A stretch of 18,746 bases of DNA from Singulisphaera sp. GP187 (GCA_945896765.1 CAMDEL010000008.1:1-18746); one strand, 5' to 3'; positions 1-8,246 are shown, counted from the stretch's first letter. The notes: generated by a model from the letters alone, not told the origin. Program-made: numbers and translations.

Positions 1-2
1 CC

Positions 3-464
3 CCACCGGTTATCACTGTCGACCTTACGAAATTCGCCACAGACTTTGGTGCAAGCTTTCAAGTTCAAGCCGACAGTCTCGAAATGATGGCCAGTGGCAA
101 GACGCTGAATGCGCAGCAAAGCACCGCATACTTCGAAGCGCAGAACAACACCGCGAAGATCGCTGTGCAACTTTCAGACTTGCTCCAGAAAAATCCACGT
201 TGGCAAAGAGCCACAACCGAAGCACTCGAGGCGAATGCAAAAAAAGGAATTATTGCGCTCTATCACGCAGAGAAGGCTTTTAAAAAGGCGAAAGACTCTC
301 GTTCTGCAGGATCGACGACCGGTAAATGCCCTGCAGAGATCAGCAAATATGTGAATGATCAATATCTCATTGTCACTCGAATTCGAGGACTCATGCCGTA
401 TTCCAAGGATGAAATGGCAACTCCGAACTCCAAAAATGTCCCTGCAAATTCCGATTCGAAATAA
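3..464 (+). CDS. Unrecognised protein, C-terminal part (5' end outside window)
   Basis: The reading frame is open from the first bases of the window and stops with TAA at 462-464, leaving 153 visible residues. The first in-frame ATGs lie at 81-86, but the frame continues upstream without a stop, so they are probably internal. I recognise no family. The visible part is mostly predicted helix, rich in Ala, Lys, Gln and Asn, with segments such as AQNNTAKIAVQLSDLLQK and YHAEKAFKKAKDSR, followed by a polar Asn/Ser/Pro/Lys tail. It has a single Cys (in GKCPAEI), no membrane segment and no catalytic motif that I can name. It is the only plus-strand gene and converges on ftsI with 23 nt between the two stops, so it belongs to a different transcription unit. 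No hairpin terminator is visible in that gap. Confidence 0.6.
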   Translation, partial: PPVITVDLTKFATDFGASFQVQADSLEMMASGKTLNAQQSTAYFEAQNNTAKIAVQLSDLLQKNPRWQRATTEALEANAKKGIIALYHAEKAFKKAKDSRSAGSTTGKCPAEISKYVNDQYLIVTRIRGLMPYSKDEMATPNSKNVPANSDSK

Positions 465-487
465 CGAGATCCGTTGAGTTATGAAAT

Positions 488-2578
488 TTAGCGCGCCTGA
501 GATGGAAGCGCTGATTTGCTCGCAGCAACCTTACTTCCGTTCTTTTTCGTCCCATTTGACTTCGAAGAAATCGCGGGCGCGTGCGTTGCAGGAGTCGATC
601 GTGACTTTGGATGTGCAGGCAGCGACTGCGCTACGACAGCCATTTGAGAAGCACCAGGCGCATCGGGCGAAGATTCTGCCGCGAGATCTTCATTACCAGC
701 AACATCTGTGAAGATCAACGCTGCTGCGACACGATCTTTCGCATCCGCTGGCAAATCTTGACCAGACGAAAGAATCGCTGCGCGACGAGATGCAATTTGA
801 TCTGGCTTGACGCCAAGATATTGCAATGACTCGTCAATCACATCACGGACGACTGGACCGGCGATGGATCCACCAAAGTGACCTTTCTTTTTATCGGGAT
901 CATCAATCACGCACAGCACGACGATGCGAGGGTTTTCAAATGGCGCTCCCGCAATAAAATTTGCGACGTAACGATCTTCGAAATATCCCTTGCCTTGTCC
1001 TGCTGGCTTTGGAAGTTGTGCAGTTCCAGATTTTCCGAACATGCGATAGAGCGCGCTCTGCGCTTTTCGTCCTGTTCCTTCGGTCAAGACGCCTTCCATC
1101 GCTGATCTGGTTTCGAGTGCAAGATTTGCAGGAATCACCGGCGTCCGAACTGTTGGCAAAACTCTTCCATCAGGACCGATTGGCAATGCAATCCGCGGTT
1201 GCGGCATCCAGCCACCATTACAGAATGAACTGAATGCACGGACCATTTGCACTGGAGTGACTCCGATTTCATGACCCATTGCGACCGAGGTCTGCGTGTA
1301 CTTGGACCACGCAGCGGGCGTTGTGATGATGCCGGTGGTTTCTCCAGGAACACCAAGGTTTGTCAGGCGACCAAATCCGAAACGCTCCACAACTTTATGC
1401 TGCATGTCCTCGAACGACATGCGCTCCCCAGCGATCGCCATTCCACTGTTGAGACTCTTGACGAGCACTGTCCTCCAAGGAACTGGACCGTAGTACTTCA
1501 CATCACGGATCGCACGTCCAAATGATGTGCGGTATGGTCCCGCGCTGGGTGTGGGCACAATGGACTTCGGTGAAAAGATTCCAATTTCAGTTGCGGTTTC
1601 CCACACAAACGGCTTGAATGTCGAACCTGGTTCAAACGGATCGGTGAGGCAACGATTCCTTCCAAGCGCAGGATCGATTTTGCGCGAAGGATCAGAGGTG
1701 ATTTCCTTCCATCCAGCACGCGAGCGAAGTATGTCGACCATCGCCAGAACATCGCCAGTTTGCGGATCGAATGCAACGAGTCGTCCGCCACCAGCGTTAT
1801 ATTCTCGAACAGCTTCGGCGAGACGTCGCTCAGCAATATCTTGAAGTACGACATCGATTGAGAGGCGCACATCTGAACCATCATCGGCTGGAATAAAATT
1901 GCCGTCGTCGATGTGCAAAACATTGCGCTGAACATCACGGAGAAAAGTGAGTTTTCCATTCTTTGCCAGCAGCTTTGAATTGAAACTGAGTTCTGCTCCA
2001 GAGAGACCTTTTTGTTCGAAACCAACTTTGCCTATGACGGGAGCGGCGACAGAACCCTGTGGATATTCGCGCACAAGCTTTGATTCGATTCCGATTCCTT
2101 CGATGTCGAGACCTTTCACGCCGTCCAATTCGAGTTCGGAGAGATCGCCATCAAGCACGACATAGCGATCATCAGCACGAAGGCGCAAGATGCCTTCGAT
2201 ATCCGCTGCTGGTTTTCCCAAAACGGTCGAGAGCGATGCGGCGGCATCAGCAAATGGATCGCTGGAAAAAGAAGCTTGCGGATCGCTCTTCAAACCTTCG
2301 CGAATTTTGTCGTTGCCTCGCTTCCATATCGTCGCAGGATCTGCGAAGAGTCGATATCCCACCACACTTGTCGCCAGAATTCTTCCGCGGCGGTCAAGAA
2401 TTCTGCCACGCGCCGCGAGTTCTGTCGATGTCGAAGTTCTCGATCCCATTGCAGGAATCAATTTGGATGGTGGAAGTGTTTTCAGTTGGGCTGTTCGCAA
2501 GAGAGTCGCGCCGAGTGCGACAATCGTCACAACCACAACTCCGCGAGAGATTCCGCGGATGCGCGAAGATGGAGTCAT
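488..2578 (-). CDS. ftsI: Class B penicillin-binding protein, FtsI/PBP3-like peptidoglycan transpeptidase
   Basis: A 696-residue septal DD-transpeptidase that would cross-link peptidoglycan at the division site. Residues about 10-30 form an N-terminal signal anchor. The class B dimerisation region follows at about 50-220 (AARGRILDRRGRILA is the usual start). The transpeptidase domain spans about 260-585. All three active-site motifs are present: SxxK at S319-K322 (GSTFKPF), SxN at S375-N377 (KSLNSG) and KSG at K516-G518 (GKSGTAQ). After about residue 600 there is a low-complexity Ala/Ser/Pro/Lys tail in place of PASTA domains. The ATG at 2576-2578 overlaps the stop of the upstream ftsL-like gene (ATGA), implying coupled translation. 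It is the last gene of the minus-strand run. A position beside rsmH and an FtsL-like gene supports FtsI over elongation PBP2. Confidence 0.93.
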   Translation of the reverse strand: MTPSSRIRGISRGVVVVTIVALGATLLRTAQLKTLPPSKLIPAMGSRTSTSTELAARGRILDRRGRILATSVVGYRLFADPATIWKRGNDKIREGLKSDPQASFSSDPFADAAASLSTVLGKPAADIEGILRLRADDRYVVLDGDLSELELDGVKGLDIEGIGIESKLVREYPQGSVAAPVIGKVGFEQKGLSGAELSFNSKLLAKNGKLTFLRDVQRNVLHIDDGNFIPADDGSDVRLSIDVVLQDIAERRLAEAVREYNAGGGRLVAFDPQTGDVLAMVDILRSRAGWKEITSDPSRKIDPALGRNRCLTDPFEPGSTFKPFVWETATEIGIFSPKSIVPTPSAGPYRTSFGRAIRDVKYYGPVPWRTVLVKSLNSGMAIAGERMSFEDMQHKVVERFGFGRLTNLGVPGETTGIITTPAAWSKYTQTSVAMGHEIGVTPVQMVRAFSSFCNGGWMPQPRIALPIGPDGRVLPTVRTPVIPANLALETRSAMEGVLTEGTGRKAQSALYRMFGKSGTAQLPKPAGQGKGYFEDRYVANFIAGAPFENPRIVVLCVIDDPDKKKGHFGGSIAGPVVRDVIDESLQYLGVKPDQIASRRAAILSSGQDLPADAKDRVAAALIFTDVAGNEDLAAESSPDAPGASQMAVVAQSLPAHPKSRSTPATHAPAISSKSNGTKKNGSKVAASKSALPSQAR

Positions 2579-2886
2579 CCTCCAAACTCCACACGCGTCG
2601 ATCGATCATCGTCCTGACCGTGGACACCCGATGGGAGTTCTTCGATGCGATATGGAATTGCGCGCCATCTTCGATCGAGTCGCTGGACAGCCGTTCGAAT
2701 TTCGTCAGGTCGAGTTCTGCGCGCGATTTCTGCGCGAAGTGACCAGAGTGTTCGTTCTTGCTCTAGCATTCTCCAGTGTGCACGCGAAATGTCGCGCGCA
2801 AGTTCATATCTCTGCTGGCGCTGAACAAGAACGCCACACGCGAGTATGCCAATTCCAACTATAATTGCCGTGATTTTTGCGAACAA
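2575..2886 (-). CDS. ftsL: FtsL-like small bitopic division protein
   Basis: A 103-residue protein with one N-terminal transmembrane segment (about residues 4-22) and then a charged, probably coiled-coil region (about 23-75, rich in Arg, Glu, Gln and Leu). Size, topology and position between rsmH and ftsI match FtsL, the divisome scaffold that recruits FtsW/FtsI with FtsB. FtsL is poorly conserved, so the call rests on context and architecture more than on residues. The start is TTG (2884-2886), because no ATG or GTG occurs in frame between the preceding in-frame stop and residue 40. The gene begins 15 nt after the LysM gene in the same reading frame, and ends in an ATGA overlap with ftsI. 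The C-terminal 20 residues are polar. It could instead be an unrelated small membrane protein, but the genomic position makes that less likely. Confidence 0.65.
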   Translation of the reverse strand: MFAKITAIIVGIGILACGVLVQRQQRYELARDISRAHWRMLEQERTLWSLRAEIARRTRPDEIRTAVQRLDRRWRAIPYRIEELPSGVHGQDDDRSTRVEFGG

Positions 2887-2901
2887 CTGATGGGTTCCGG
2901 A

Positions 2902-3666
2902 TCAGATGTCCAGTGGAATTCGCAGTGACTTCCCGATCTTGAGATCGGTTGGGCTCTTCAGTCGATCACGATTTGCTTCATAGATCGATTCCCACTTCTT
3001 CGCTGTTCCAAGTTCGCGCGTTGAGATTGAACCAAGCGTGTCGCCTTTCTGAACAACATACTCTCTTGTTGTTGTTGGTTGTTGCGTTTGCTGCTGCACT
3101 TGTTGTTGAGCAGGATTCGTCAGCGTTAGCATTTGTGGCGCAGGCAAGACATTTGCAACTGCGACTGGAGTCGCTTCTCCTCGAAGCACATTGACTGATG
3201 GCAAACGAATTGTTGTCCCTTTTCGGAGTTTGGTGGGATTTGAAATTGTTGACTTGTTGAAATCCGCCAATTCCTTCCAGAGATTTCCATTTCCATATTT
3301 CGTCTGGCAGATTTTATAAAGTGTCTCGCCATCCTTCAGTGTGTACAACTCTGCAGGCACTCCAGCCACCGCAGCTTGCGGAGGAGGCGTTGGGACCAAT
3401 CCAGATGGAATGGCGACGGTGTCTCCAGTTGCAAGCATTTGTCCATTTGCAATTTGTCCGCCACCAGCATTCATGCCAACCCGATTGTTGACCTGAATCG
3501 TTTGAATTGAAACCGGTGGAGCAGGCCGAACTTCACGAATTGTGTTGGCAGCAAGATCTGCTGGTGTGCGCCGCTGCGAAGCGGAAAAATGATCTGAGAC
3601 AAGAATTCCTACGAAGAGGAGGAGTCCGAATCCGAGTACGACGGCGAGTTTGTGTTCACGTGTCAT
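2902..3666 (-). CDS. Membrane-anchored protein with two LysM domains
   Basis: A 254-residue protein. A transmembrane anchor at about residues 8-24 is followed by a Pro/Gln/Val-rich linker and two LysM modules. The first lies at about 107-155 (YTLKDGETLYKICQTKYGN, ending in LRKGTTIRLP). The second lies at about 202-252 (EYVVQKGDTLGSISTRELG, ending in LKIGKSLRIPLDI). LysM modules bind N-acetylglucosamine-containing glycans such as peptidoglycan. No catalytic domain is present, so it is best read as a periplasmic wall-binding adaptor. The linker between the LysM modules (about 160-200) contains a Gln-rich stretch. The gene lies between rsmH and the ftsL-like gene, which suggests a link to septal wall synthesis. 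The ATG at 3664-3666 has an AAGGAC ribosome-binding site 9 nt upstream. Confidence 0.85.
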   Translation of the reverse strand: MTREHKLAVVLGFGLLLFVGILVSDHFSASQRRTPADLAANTIREVRPAPPVSIQTIQVNNRVGMNAGGGQIANGQMLATGDTVAIPSGLVPTPPPQAAVAGVPAELYTLKDGETLYKICQTKYGNGNLWKELADFNKSTISNPTKLRKGTTIRLPSVNVLRGEATPVAVANVLPAPQMLTLTNPAQQQVQQQTQQPTTTREYVVQKGDTLGSISTRELGTAKKWESIYEANRDRLKSPTDLKIGKSLRIPLDI

Positions 3667-3675
3667 TGTTGCAAC

Positions 3676-3681
3676 GTCCTT
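3676..3681 (-). promoter_or_regulatory. Ribosome-binding site of the LysM gene
   Basis: On the minus strand AAGGAC lies 9 nt before the ATG of the LysM gene. It sits inside the 25-codon open tail that follows the rsmH stop, and supports this start choice. Confidence 0.5.
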
Positions 3682-3740
3682 GTTGGCTGAGGATGAGATT
3701 GTTGGCTTGGGTGAGATTGTCGAGCGAGTGAGCGAGCGAA

Positions 3741-4673
3741 TTATTGTTGAGCGATGCGACTGACTGTCCGAAGCTTTGCTGATCTTGCCCTTGAATTGTC
3801 GGCGATTTCAGAATCACCGGCGATCAATGGCTTTCGATTCACCCTTTGAACGAGTCCTTCGTCCGCAAGGCTGACGAATGTTCGCTTAACTTGACGGTCC
3901 TCCAATGAATGGAAGGAAATCACCGCAACCCGCGCTTCCGAAGAAAGCCACCCAACACTCGTGGAGCGAATCGCCGAAGCGATCGACTTCAGAAGATCTT
4001 CCAAAGCTTTCAGTTCGTCGTTGACCGCGATCCTGAAGGCCATGAAGGTCCGAGTAGCAGGGTGCAATCTGGAATCACGGGCGCGCGAGCCATATGCCTC
4101 GCGCACAAGTCGAGCCAAATGCGCCGTTGTAATAATCGGCGCTTGCGCTCGACTTTGTGCAATTTTACGAGCAATCAATCTTGCAAATGGATCTTCGCCA
4201 AGATTGAAAATCATGTCAGCAATATCGGACTCTGAAAGATCGCGAACGATGTCCGCAGCAGAGTACGGAGACGAACGATCGAGTCGCATATCAAGCGGGC
4301 CATCTTTCTGAAATCCGAAGCCGCGTTCTGCTTGATCGAGTTGGTTGCTTGAGATGCCGAGATCTGCCAGAAGAATATTGGCACAAATCCCCTGCTTCTT
4401 AGCGATTTCAGCGACATGCCGAAAGTCACCATGGACTGCATCAACTTGCGAATCAGGAGCGGCGGCTCGAACGCAAGATTCGGCATATGCAAGATTGTCT
4501 TTGTCGCGATCCAAGAGAAGAATGCGACCAGGATTGATTGCCGCGGCGATCGCACGAGCGTGTCCTCCGCGTCCAGCCGTTGCGTCGATAAAGCAATCTC
4601 CACGCTTGGGAGCAATCGACTGCAGAACATCGTTCAAAAGAACTGGGATATGACCCGAATCGCCGTCGCTCAC
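3741..4673 (-). CDS. rsmH: 16S rRNA (cytosine(1402)-N(4))-methyltransferase RsmH (MraW)
   Basis: A 310-residue SAM-dependent enzyme that N4-methylates C1402 of 16S rRNA in the ribosomal P site. It matches the family over its full length: HIPVLL at 8-13, the SAM-binding loop DATAGRGGHA at 30-39, DLGISSNQLD at 104-113, RGFGFQKDGPLDMR at 117-130, HPATRTFMAFRIAVNDEL at 204-221, SFHSLEDR at 253-260 and NSRARSAKLR at 293-302. The start is GTG (4671-4673), overlapping the stop of the WecA-like gene as GTGA; the conserved HIPVLL follows seven residues later, which fixes the start. In many bacteria rsmH opens the dcw cluster ahead of ftsL and ftsI, as here, except that a LysM gene intervenes. After the TAA the same frame stays open for 25 more codons (see findings). 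Confidence 0.96.
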   Translation of the reverse strand: MSDGDSGHIPVLLNDVLQSIAPKRGDCFIDATAGRGGHARAIAAAINPGRILLLDRDKDNLAYAESCVRAAAPDSQVDAVHGDFRHVAEIAKKQGICANILLADLGISSNQLDQAERGFGFQKDGPLDMRLDRSSPYSAADIVRDLSESDIADMIFNLGEDPFARLIARKIAQSRAQAPIITTAHLARLVREAYGSRARDSRLHPATRTFMAFRIAVNDELKALEDLLKSIASAIRSTSVGWLSSEARVAVISFHSLEDRQVKRTFVSLADEGLVQRVNRKPLIAGDSEIADNSRARSAKLRTVSRIAQQ

Positions 4674-6007
4674 GCCGGTTGGTCCGAACTCGCGGGGGTA
4701 CTTGTCTGGGTACTTGTTCTGGCAGAAATGCTTTCCCTTGCAGTTTGTAACTCTTGATCAGCGAGTTCCGATTGCGCACGTTGGATCAAGGCGATTTTCA
4801 CTGCGACCGAGATGACGAATCCAAAGAAAGCAATTCCGATGGAATAGACAACCAAGACGCGCGTTCCCGTCAAGAGCAACACGGATGCGATTGCGACTCC
4901 AATCACGGTAAAGATGAATGTGATCCCATAGAGCGCGAAGACTGATTTCTTGACTGATCCAAAGAGTCGTTTGATCTGATGATGAATGTGTTGTGCATCG
5001 GGAGTGCTCATTGGCACGCCCGCGACCTTGCGCCGAATGATCGCCAGGGTCGTATCAGTAATGGGCAATCCAAAGATGATGAAACCGGCGACCACAAGGC
5101 TTGGCGCTCCTTGCTCGCCGAAAAGCAGAATTGTTGTGACGCAGAGATAGCCAATCAGCAAACTCCCGCAATCCCCCAGAAAAATAACTGCGGGGTTGAA
5201 GTTCCACGGAAGAAATCCCAGCATCGTCCCAAGAAGTGCCAGCGATAATGCAACACGAACCCCAACAAAACTTGTCGATGGATCTTCAATCATCACTGTC
5301 GACGCGAGCAGCAAGCTGATTGCAAGGAATCCAGAGGACATGATTGCAGTCGTGCCCGTGAGAAGACCATCGAGCCCGTCAATCAAATTTGCTGCGTTAC
5401 ATCCGCCGATGATGACGAATCCTAAGAATGCAGTTCCCACCCAATAATAAAGAGTTCCAGTGAGGATGACCATGGATCCCACATGGAAGAGTTCTTCATT
5501 TGCAGGGCCAAAAAACGGCTGAAGAAAACCAGTGACTGCGCCGATTCCTATATTGGAATATGCCAAGGCTGCTGCCGCGACAAGCTGTCCGGCAATTTTC
5601 AATCGAGCATCCCACTTCCAAATATCATCGGCGAGACCAGTCAACGCAATCGTGGTCGCTCCAACAAGAATTGAAATTGGCACAGGGGCGAGATCTGCAG
5701 ATTCGCCATCTACAGCGACAGAACTGACGAGCATTGCTGCCATAAAACCAATGAAGACCGCCAGTCCACCGAGATATGCAACTGGCGCTTTGTGATGTTT
5801 GCGATGTGCGTCGGGAATATCAATGACTCCCACAATCAGCGCCAAACGACGAACAACGGGAGTCGCCGCGAGAGTAATGAGAAAGCCCGCAATAAAAACA
5901 GGGGCGAATACATTCAACATCTCCACGGCATCGACAAAAACTGTGTGCACAGGGACAACCGCTGGTGAAAGGGCTTCAAACTTTGGCAGTAGTTCCTGAG
6001 GCGACAT
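4670..6007 (-). CDS. Undecaprenyl-phosphate sugar-1-phosphate transferase, WecA/TagO/MraY family
   Basis: A polytopic inner-membrane enzyme of 445 residues that would transfer a sugar-1-phosphate (in WecA, GlcNAc-1-P from UDP-GlcNAc) onto undecaprenyl phosphate, the first step of lipid-linked glycan synthesis. Motifs: DIPDAHRKHHKAPVAYLGG (about 63-81), GLADDIW with the acidic pair D127-D128, NLIDGLDG (207-214), GFLPWNFNPAVIFLGDCGS (264-282) and the HIHH signature (340-343). The frame is open further upstream to 6097, inside the kinase gene. The ATG at 6005-6007 is preferred because it lies 4 nt after the kinase stop and has GGGAAG 11 nt upstream. The HIHH and NLIDGLDG motifs fit the WecA/TagO branch better than MraY, so a role in EPS or O-antigen-type glycan is inferred from the neighbours. 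The C-terminal 20 residues are a Ser/Thr-rich tail. Confidence 0.9.
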   Translation of the reverse strand: MSPQELLPKFEALSPAVVPVHTVFVDAVEMLNVFAPVFIAGFLITLAATPVVRRLALIVGVIDIPDAHRKHHKAPVAYLGGLAVFIGFMAAMLVSSVAVDGESADLAPVPISILVGATTIALTGLADDIWKWDARLKIAGQLVAAAALAYSNIGIGAVTGFLQPFFGPANEELFHVGSMVILTGTLYYWVGTAFLGFVIIGGCNAANLIDGLDGLLTGTTAIMSSGFLAISLLLASTVMIEDPSTSFVGVRVALSLALLGTMLGFLPWNFNPAVIFLGDCGSLLIGYLCVTTILLFGEQGAPSLVVAGFIIFGLPITDTTLAIIRRKVAGVPMSTPDAQHIHHQIKRLFGSVKKSVFALYGITFIFTVIGVAIASVLLLTGTRVLVVYSIGIAFFGFVISVAVKIALIQRAQSELADQELQTARESISARTSTQTSTPASSDQPA

Positions 6008-6011
6008 GATG

Positions 6012-8228
6012 TCAGGCACTTCCCGCTGCAGGAGTCGCTTTGGAAGGCGATGCTCCATATCCGACCATGACTTGTGCATTCTTGCGGTAATAACCACCCG
6101 CAGTCTGCTCGGGCCGATTCAAAATCGCGCCAATAAACTTGCCTCTTTGCGCTGAAAGTTGTCCGACAAGTCGAGCGATAAGACCTCGCTGGTCGCGCAT
6201 CGCGCGGACAACAAGGATCGATGCGTCGACTCGATTAGCAACGACAATCGCTTCAGCTGCAATACCGGCTGGAGCAGTATCGAGGAAAGTGATGTCATAT
6301 TTTTCGCGAGCCATGTCCATCACTTCTGACATCTTGGATGTGTTGAGGAGTTCGATCATTCGACCTTGCCCTGCATTGATGACATGAATGCCAAATGCAG
6401 ATGTCTGAATCACATTATTGAATTCTGCATTCCCTGCGAGTACGTCGCTCAGTCCTGGAGCATCTTCCGAAACGCCGAACATGCGAGCCACTCCAGGCTT
6501 TCTGAAATTTGTATCAATCACCAACACTCTCTTGCCAACAACCTTCACACTCGATGCGAGATTGGAGATGATGGTGGTCACTCCAGATTCAGGCATCGCA
6601 GAGAAGATTCCAATAACTCCGCCAACATCATCTGAAAGTGCTTTCAACAAATTGGTCGAAATTTGGCGATAATTCTCCGCCAAGATCGACTGCGGCGATT
6701 CGCGTACGACGAAGTCCACTTTGCTTGGGCTTGATTCATCGTCGGCTAAATCTGGAATAACGCCCAGGATTTTTCCGTTTGCCAAACTGGTGAGTTCACT
6801 GGCGAATCGAACTCTTTGGTCGAGAAACTCCCGTAAAAAAATTATGCCGATACCGAGTGCGAAGACTGCAAACCATGCTCCTGGGAGTACAATTTTCCAA
6901 TACGGAAAAGAAATTTCTCGTGGTGTCAATGCTTTTTGAGCAATTGACACGGGGATCGAATCCTCTCGAGCGCGCGCAAGATCGAGTTCACTGATCGTCT
7001 TGGTAATGATGCCCCGCTCCTCTTCCAATCGATCTTGGCGATCCTTCATCGCCTCCAAATCAGAAATGCGTGCGGCCAATTCCTCAATTCGTTTTCGTTC
7101 AATCTCAAAGTCTCCTGTCTGTTTCACCAGAAGGTCTTCCAGCCCACCTTGACGATCGGAAATAGTTTTGAATTGTCCGTTCAGATCCCGCCGCACGATA
7201 TCTTCGAGGACTTTCTCCTTTTGAGCTTGGGCGGACGCTAATGTCTGCTCGCCAGAGCGAACCTCGGGATGCATCGGTCCAAACCGAGCCTTTTTGCTCT
7301 GCATGCTGATCGTGAGATCGTTGATATCGCGCATCAACTGTAAAAGCGCAGGATCTGCTTCGGCCTTTCGAACATCATCCTGTGACGCTTCGAGTCGCCC
7401 TTTCAACTTCGCATCGATCTGTCCTCTTTGCGACTTCACGAGACTGAGATCCATCGTAGTTTCTGCGATCAATCTTTGAAGCTCTTGAAGCCCCTGCTGT
7501 GATTGTTGCGAGTCCTCAACAAATGATGGGATGTTCCCATCAACAATGAATCGCCGAACAGCCGACTTTGATTCATCAATTTTCGTGTCAAGTTCCATTT
7601 GTTTCTTCAGGAAGACAGACTTAATCTCGTTGAATTTTCGACTGCTTTCCCCCTTCAATTCCGAAAGATATGTTTCCGAAATCGTATTGAGCAAAATGGG
7701 AACATCTCCAGGAACATGCGCCGACCAATACAGCGCAAAGAACTGTGTCCCGCGCTTATGCCCAGATGAAATTTCGCGAATGAGATCGTCAACGGCTTCT
7801 TCAGTATCAAATTGACCATTTTCATCGAGGTAATATTCATGCCACTTTGTCTTGAGGATGTCTCGATTTGATACGGCATTGACCAAGACGCTGCGCATCA
7901 CCATTTGCTGCGCTTCGGTTTGAGCGAGTCGAGCGACGGTTTCTTCCTGAGTGGTGGCCTCTCCAAAAATCTCCTTGGCATCTCCCAACTGGGGACGTAA
8001 TCGCAAAACAACCTGACCACTATAAATGGGATACAGATAGAAAGACCCAACATAAAACACGCCAGAGAAAAAGACTCCACCGATTGCCCAAAGCATGATC
8101 GCCTTCCATTTTTGGCGAAGGATACGGATCGGATCAATCGTGACACCACGAGTCGGAGTGCGACTTGGCTGATTCGTTGATCGCGGAGTCGTTGAGGAAG
8201 TCGTTATGTTGGATGGGGTTGGTGGCAT
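6012..8228 (-). CDS. Wzz/GNVR chain-length determinant fused to a BY-kinase-like domain (degenerate Walker A)
   Basis: A 738-residue inner-membrane polysaccharide co-polymerase. A Ser/Thr/Pro-rich cytoplasmic N-terminus (1-30) precedes TM1 (about 43-67), the Wzz-type start (YPIYSGQVVLRLRPQ), a long periplasmic coiled-coil region (about 180-420), and TM2 (about 445-465) preceded by a proline-bearing segment. The cytoplasmic part resembles bacterial tyrosine kinases CpsD/CapB/Wzc: ENYRQISTNL (518-527, the usual EAFR.LRTNL region), Walker A' as VLVIDTNFRKP (D572) and Walker B as DITFLDTAP (D650). The Walker A loop reads SAMPESGVTT (543-552), with V550 (codon GTG) where the family has Lys. The C-terminus has three tyrosines (Y713, Y714, Y724), fewer than the usual cluster. 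It may therefore be a pseudokinase or regulate without ATP hydrolysis. It sits 18 nt after the TPR gene and 4 nt before the WecA-like gene. Confidence 0.88.
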   Translation of the reverse strand: MPPTPSNITTSSTTPRSTNQPSRTPTRGVTIDPIRILRQKWKAIMLWAIGGVFFSGVFYVGSFYLYPIYSGQVVLRLRPQLGDAKEIFGEATTQEETVARLAQTEAQQMVMRSVLVNAVSNRDILKTKWHEYYLDENGQFDTEEAVDDLIREISSGHKRGTQFFALYWSAHVPGDVPILLNTISETYLSELKGESSRKFNEIKSVFLKKQMELDTKIDESKSAVRRFIVDGNIPSFVEDSQQSQQGLQELQRLIAETTMDLSLVKSQRGQIDAKLKGRLEASQDDVRKAEADPALLQLMRDINDLTISMQSKKARFGPMHPEVRSGEQTLASAQAQKEKVLEDIVRRDLNGQFKTISDRQGGLEDLLVKQTGDFEIERKRIEELAARISDLEAMKDRQDRLEEERGIITKTISELDLARAREDSIPVSIAQKALTPREISFPYWKIVLPGAWFAVFALGIGIIFLREFLDQRVRFASELTSLANGKILGVIPDLADDESSPSKVDFVVRESPQSILAENYRQISTNLLKALSDDVGGVIGIFSAMPESGVTTIISNLASSVKVVGKRVLVIDTNFRKPGVARMFGVSEDAPGLSDVLAGNAEFNNVIQTSAFGIHVINAGQGRMIELLNTSKMSEVMDMAREKYDITFLDTAPAGIAAEAIVVANRVDASILVVRAMRDQRGLIARLVGQLSAQRGKFIGAILNRPEQTAGGYYRKNAQVMVGYGASPSKATPAAGSA
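6019..6024 (-). promoter_or_regulatory. Possible ribosome-binding site deciding the WecA-like start
   Basis: GGGAAG on the minus strand lies 11 nt before the ATG at 6007, inside the last codons of the kinase-like gene. It is the main reason for preferring this ATG to in-frame starts further upstream. Confidence 0.35.
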
Positions 8229-8246
8229 TGTGGATTCTGTTTTTAA

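Noticed and set aside
465..487. Bidirectional terminator between the converging genes
   Set aside because: Only 23 nt, with no inverted repeat or T-run.
1498..2025. 175-codon minus-strand open frame inside ftsI
   Set aside because: Out-of-frame shadow of ftsI; the composition is not protein-like and no motif is seen.
2059..2864. Two plus-strand open frames of over 220 codons opposite ftsI/ftsL
   Set aside because: They overlap each other and lie antisense to a gene with all PBP motifs; Arg/Ser-rich shadows.
3680..3736. Short repeats (TTGTTGGCT twice, GCGAG/GTGAG runs) between rsmH and the LysM gene
   Set aside because: Too short and imperfect to call an element; better explained as the remnant coding tail of rsmH.
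6008..6097. Longer start for the WecA-like gene, 30 codons upstream
   Set aside because: It would overlap the kinase gene by 86 nt, and the added residues are polar and unlike the family; the ATG at 6007 fits junction spacing.
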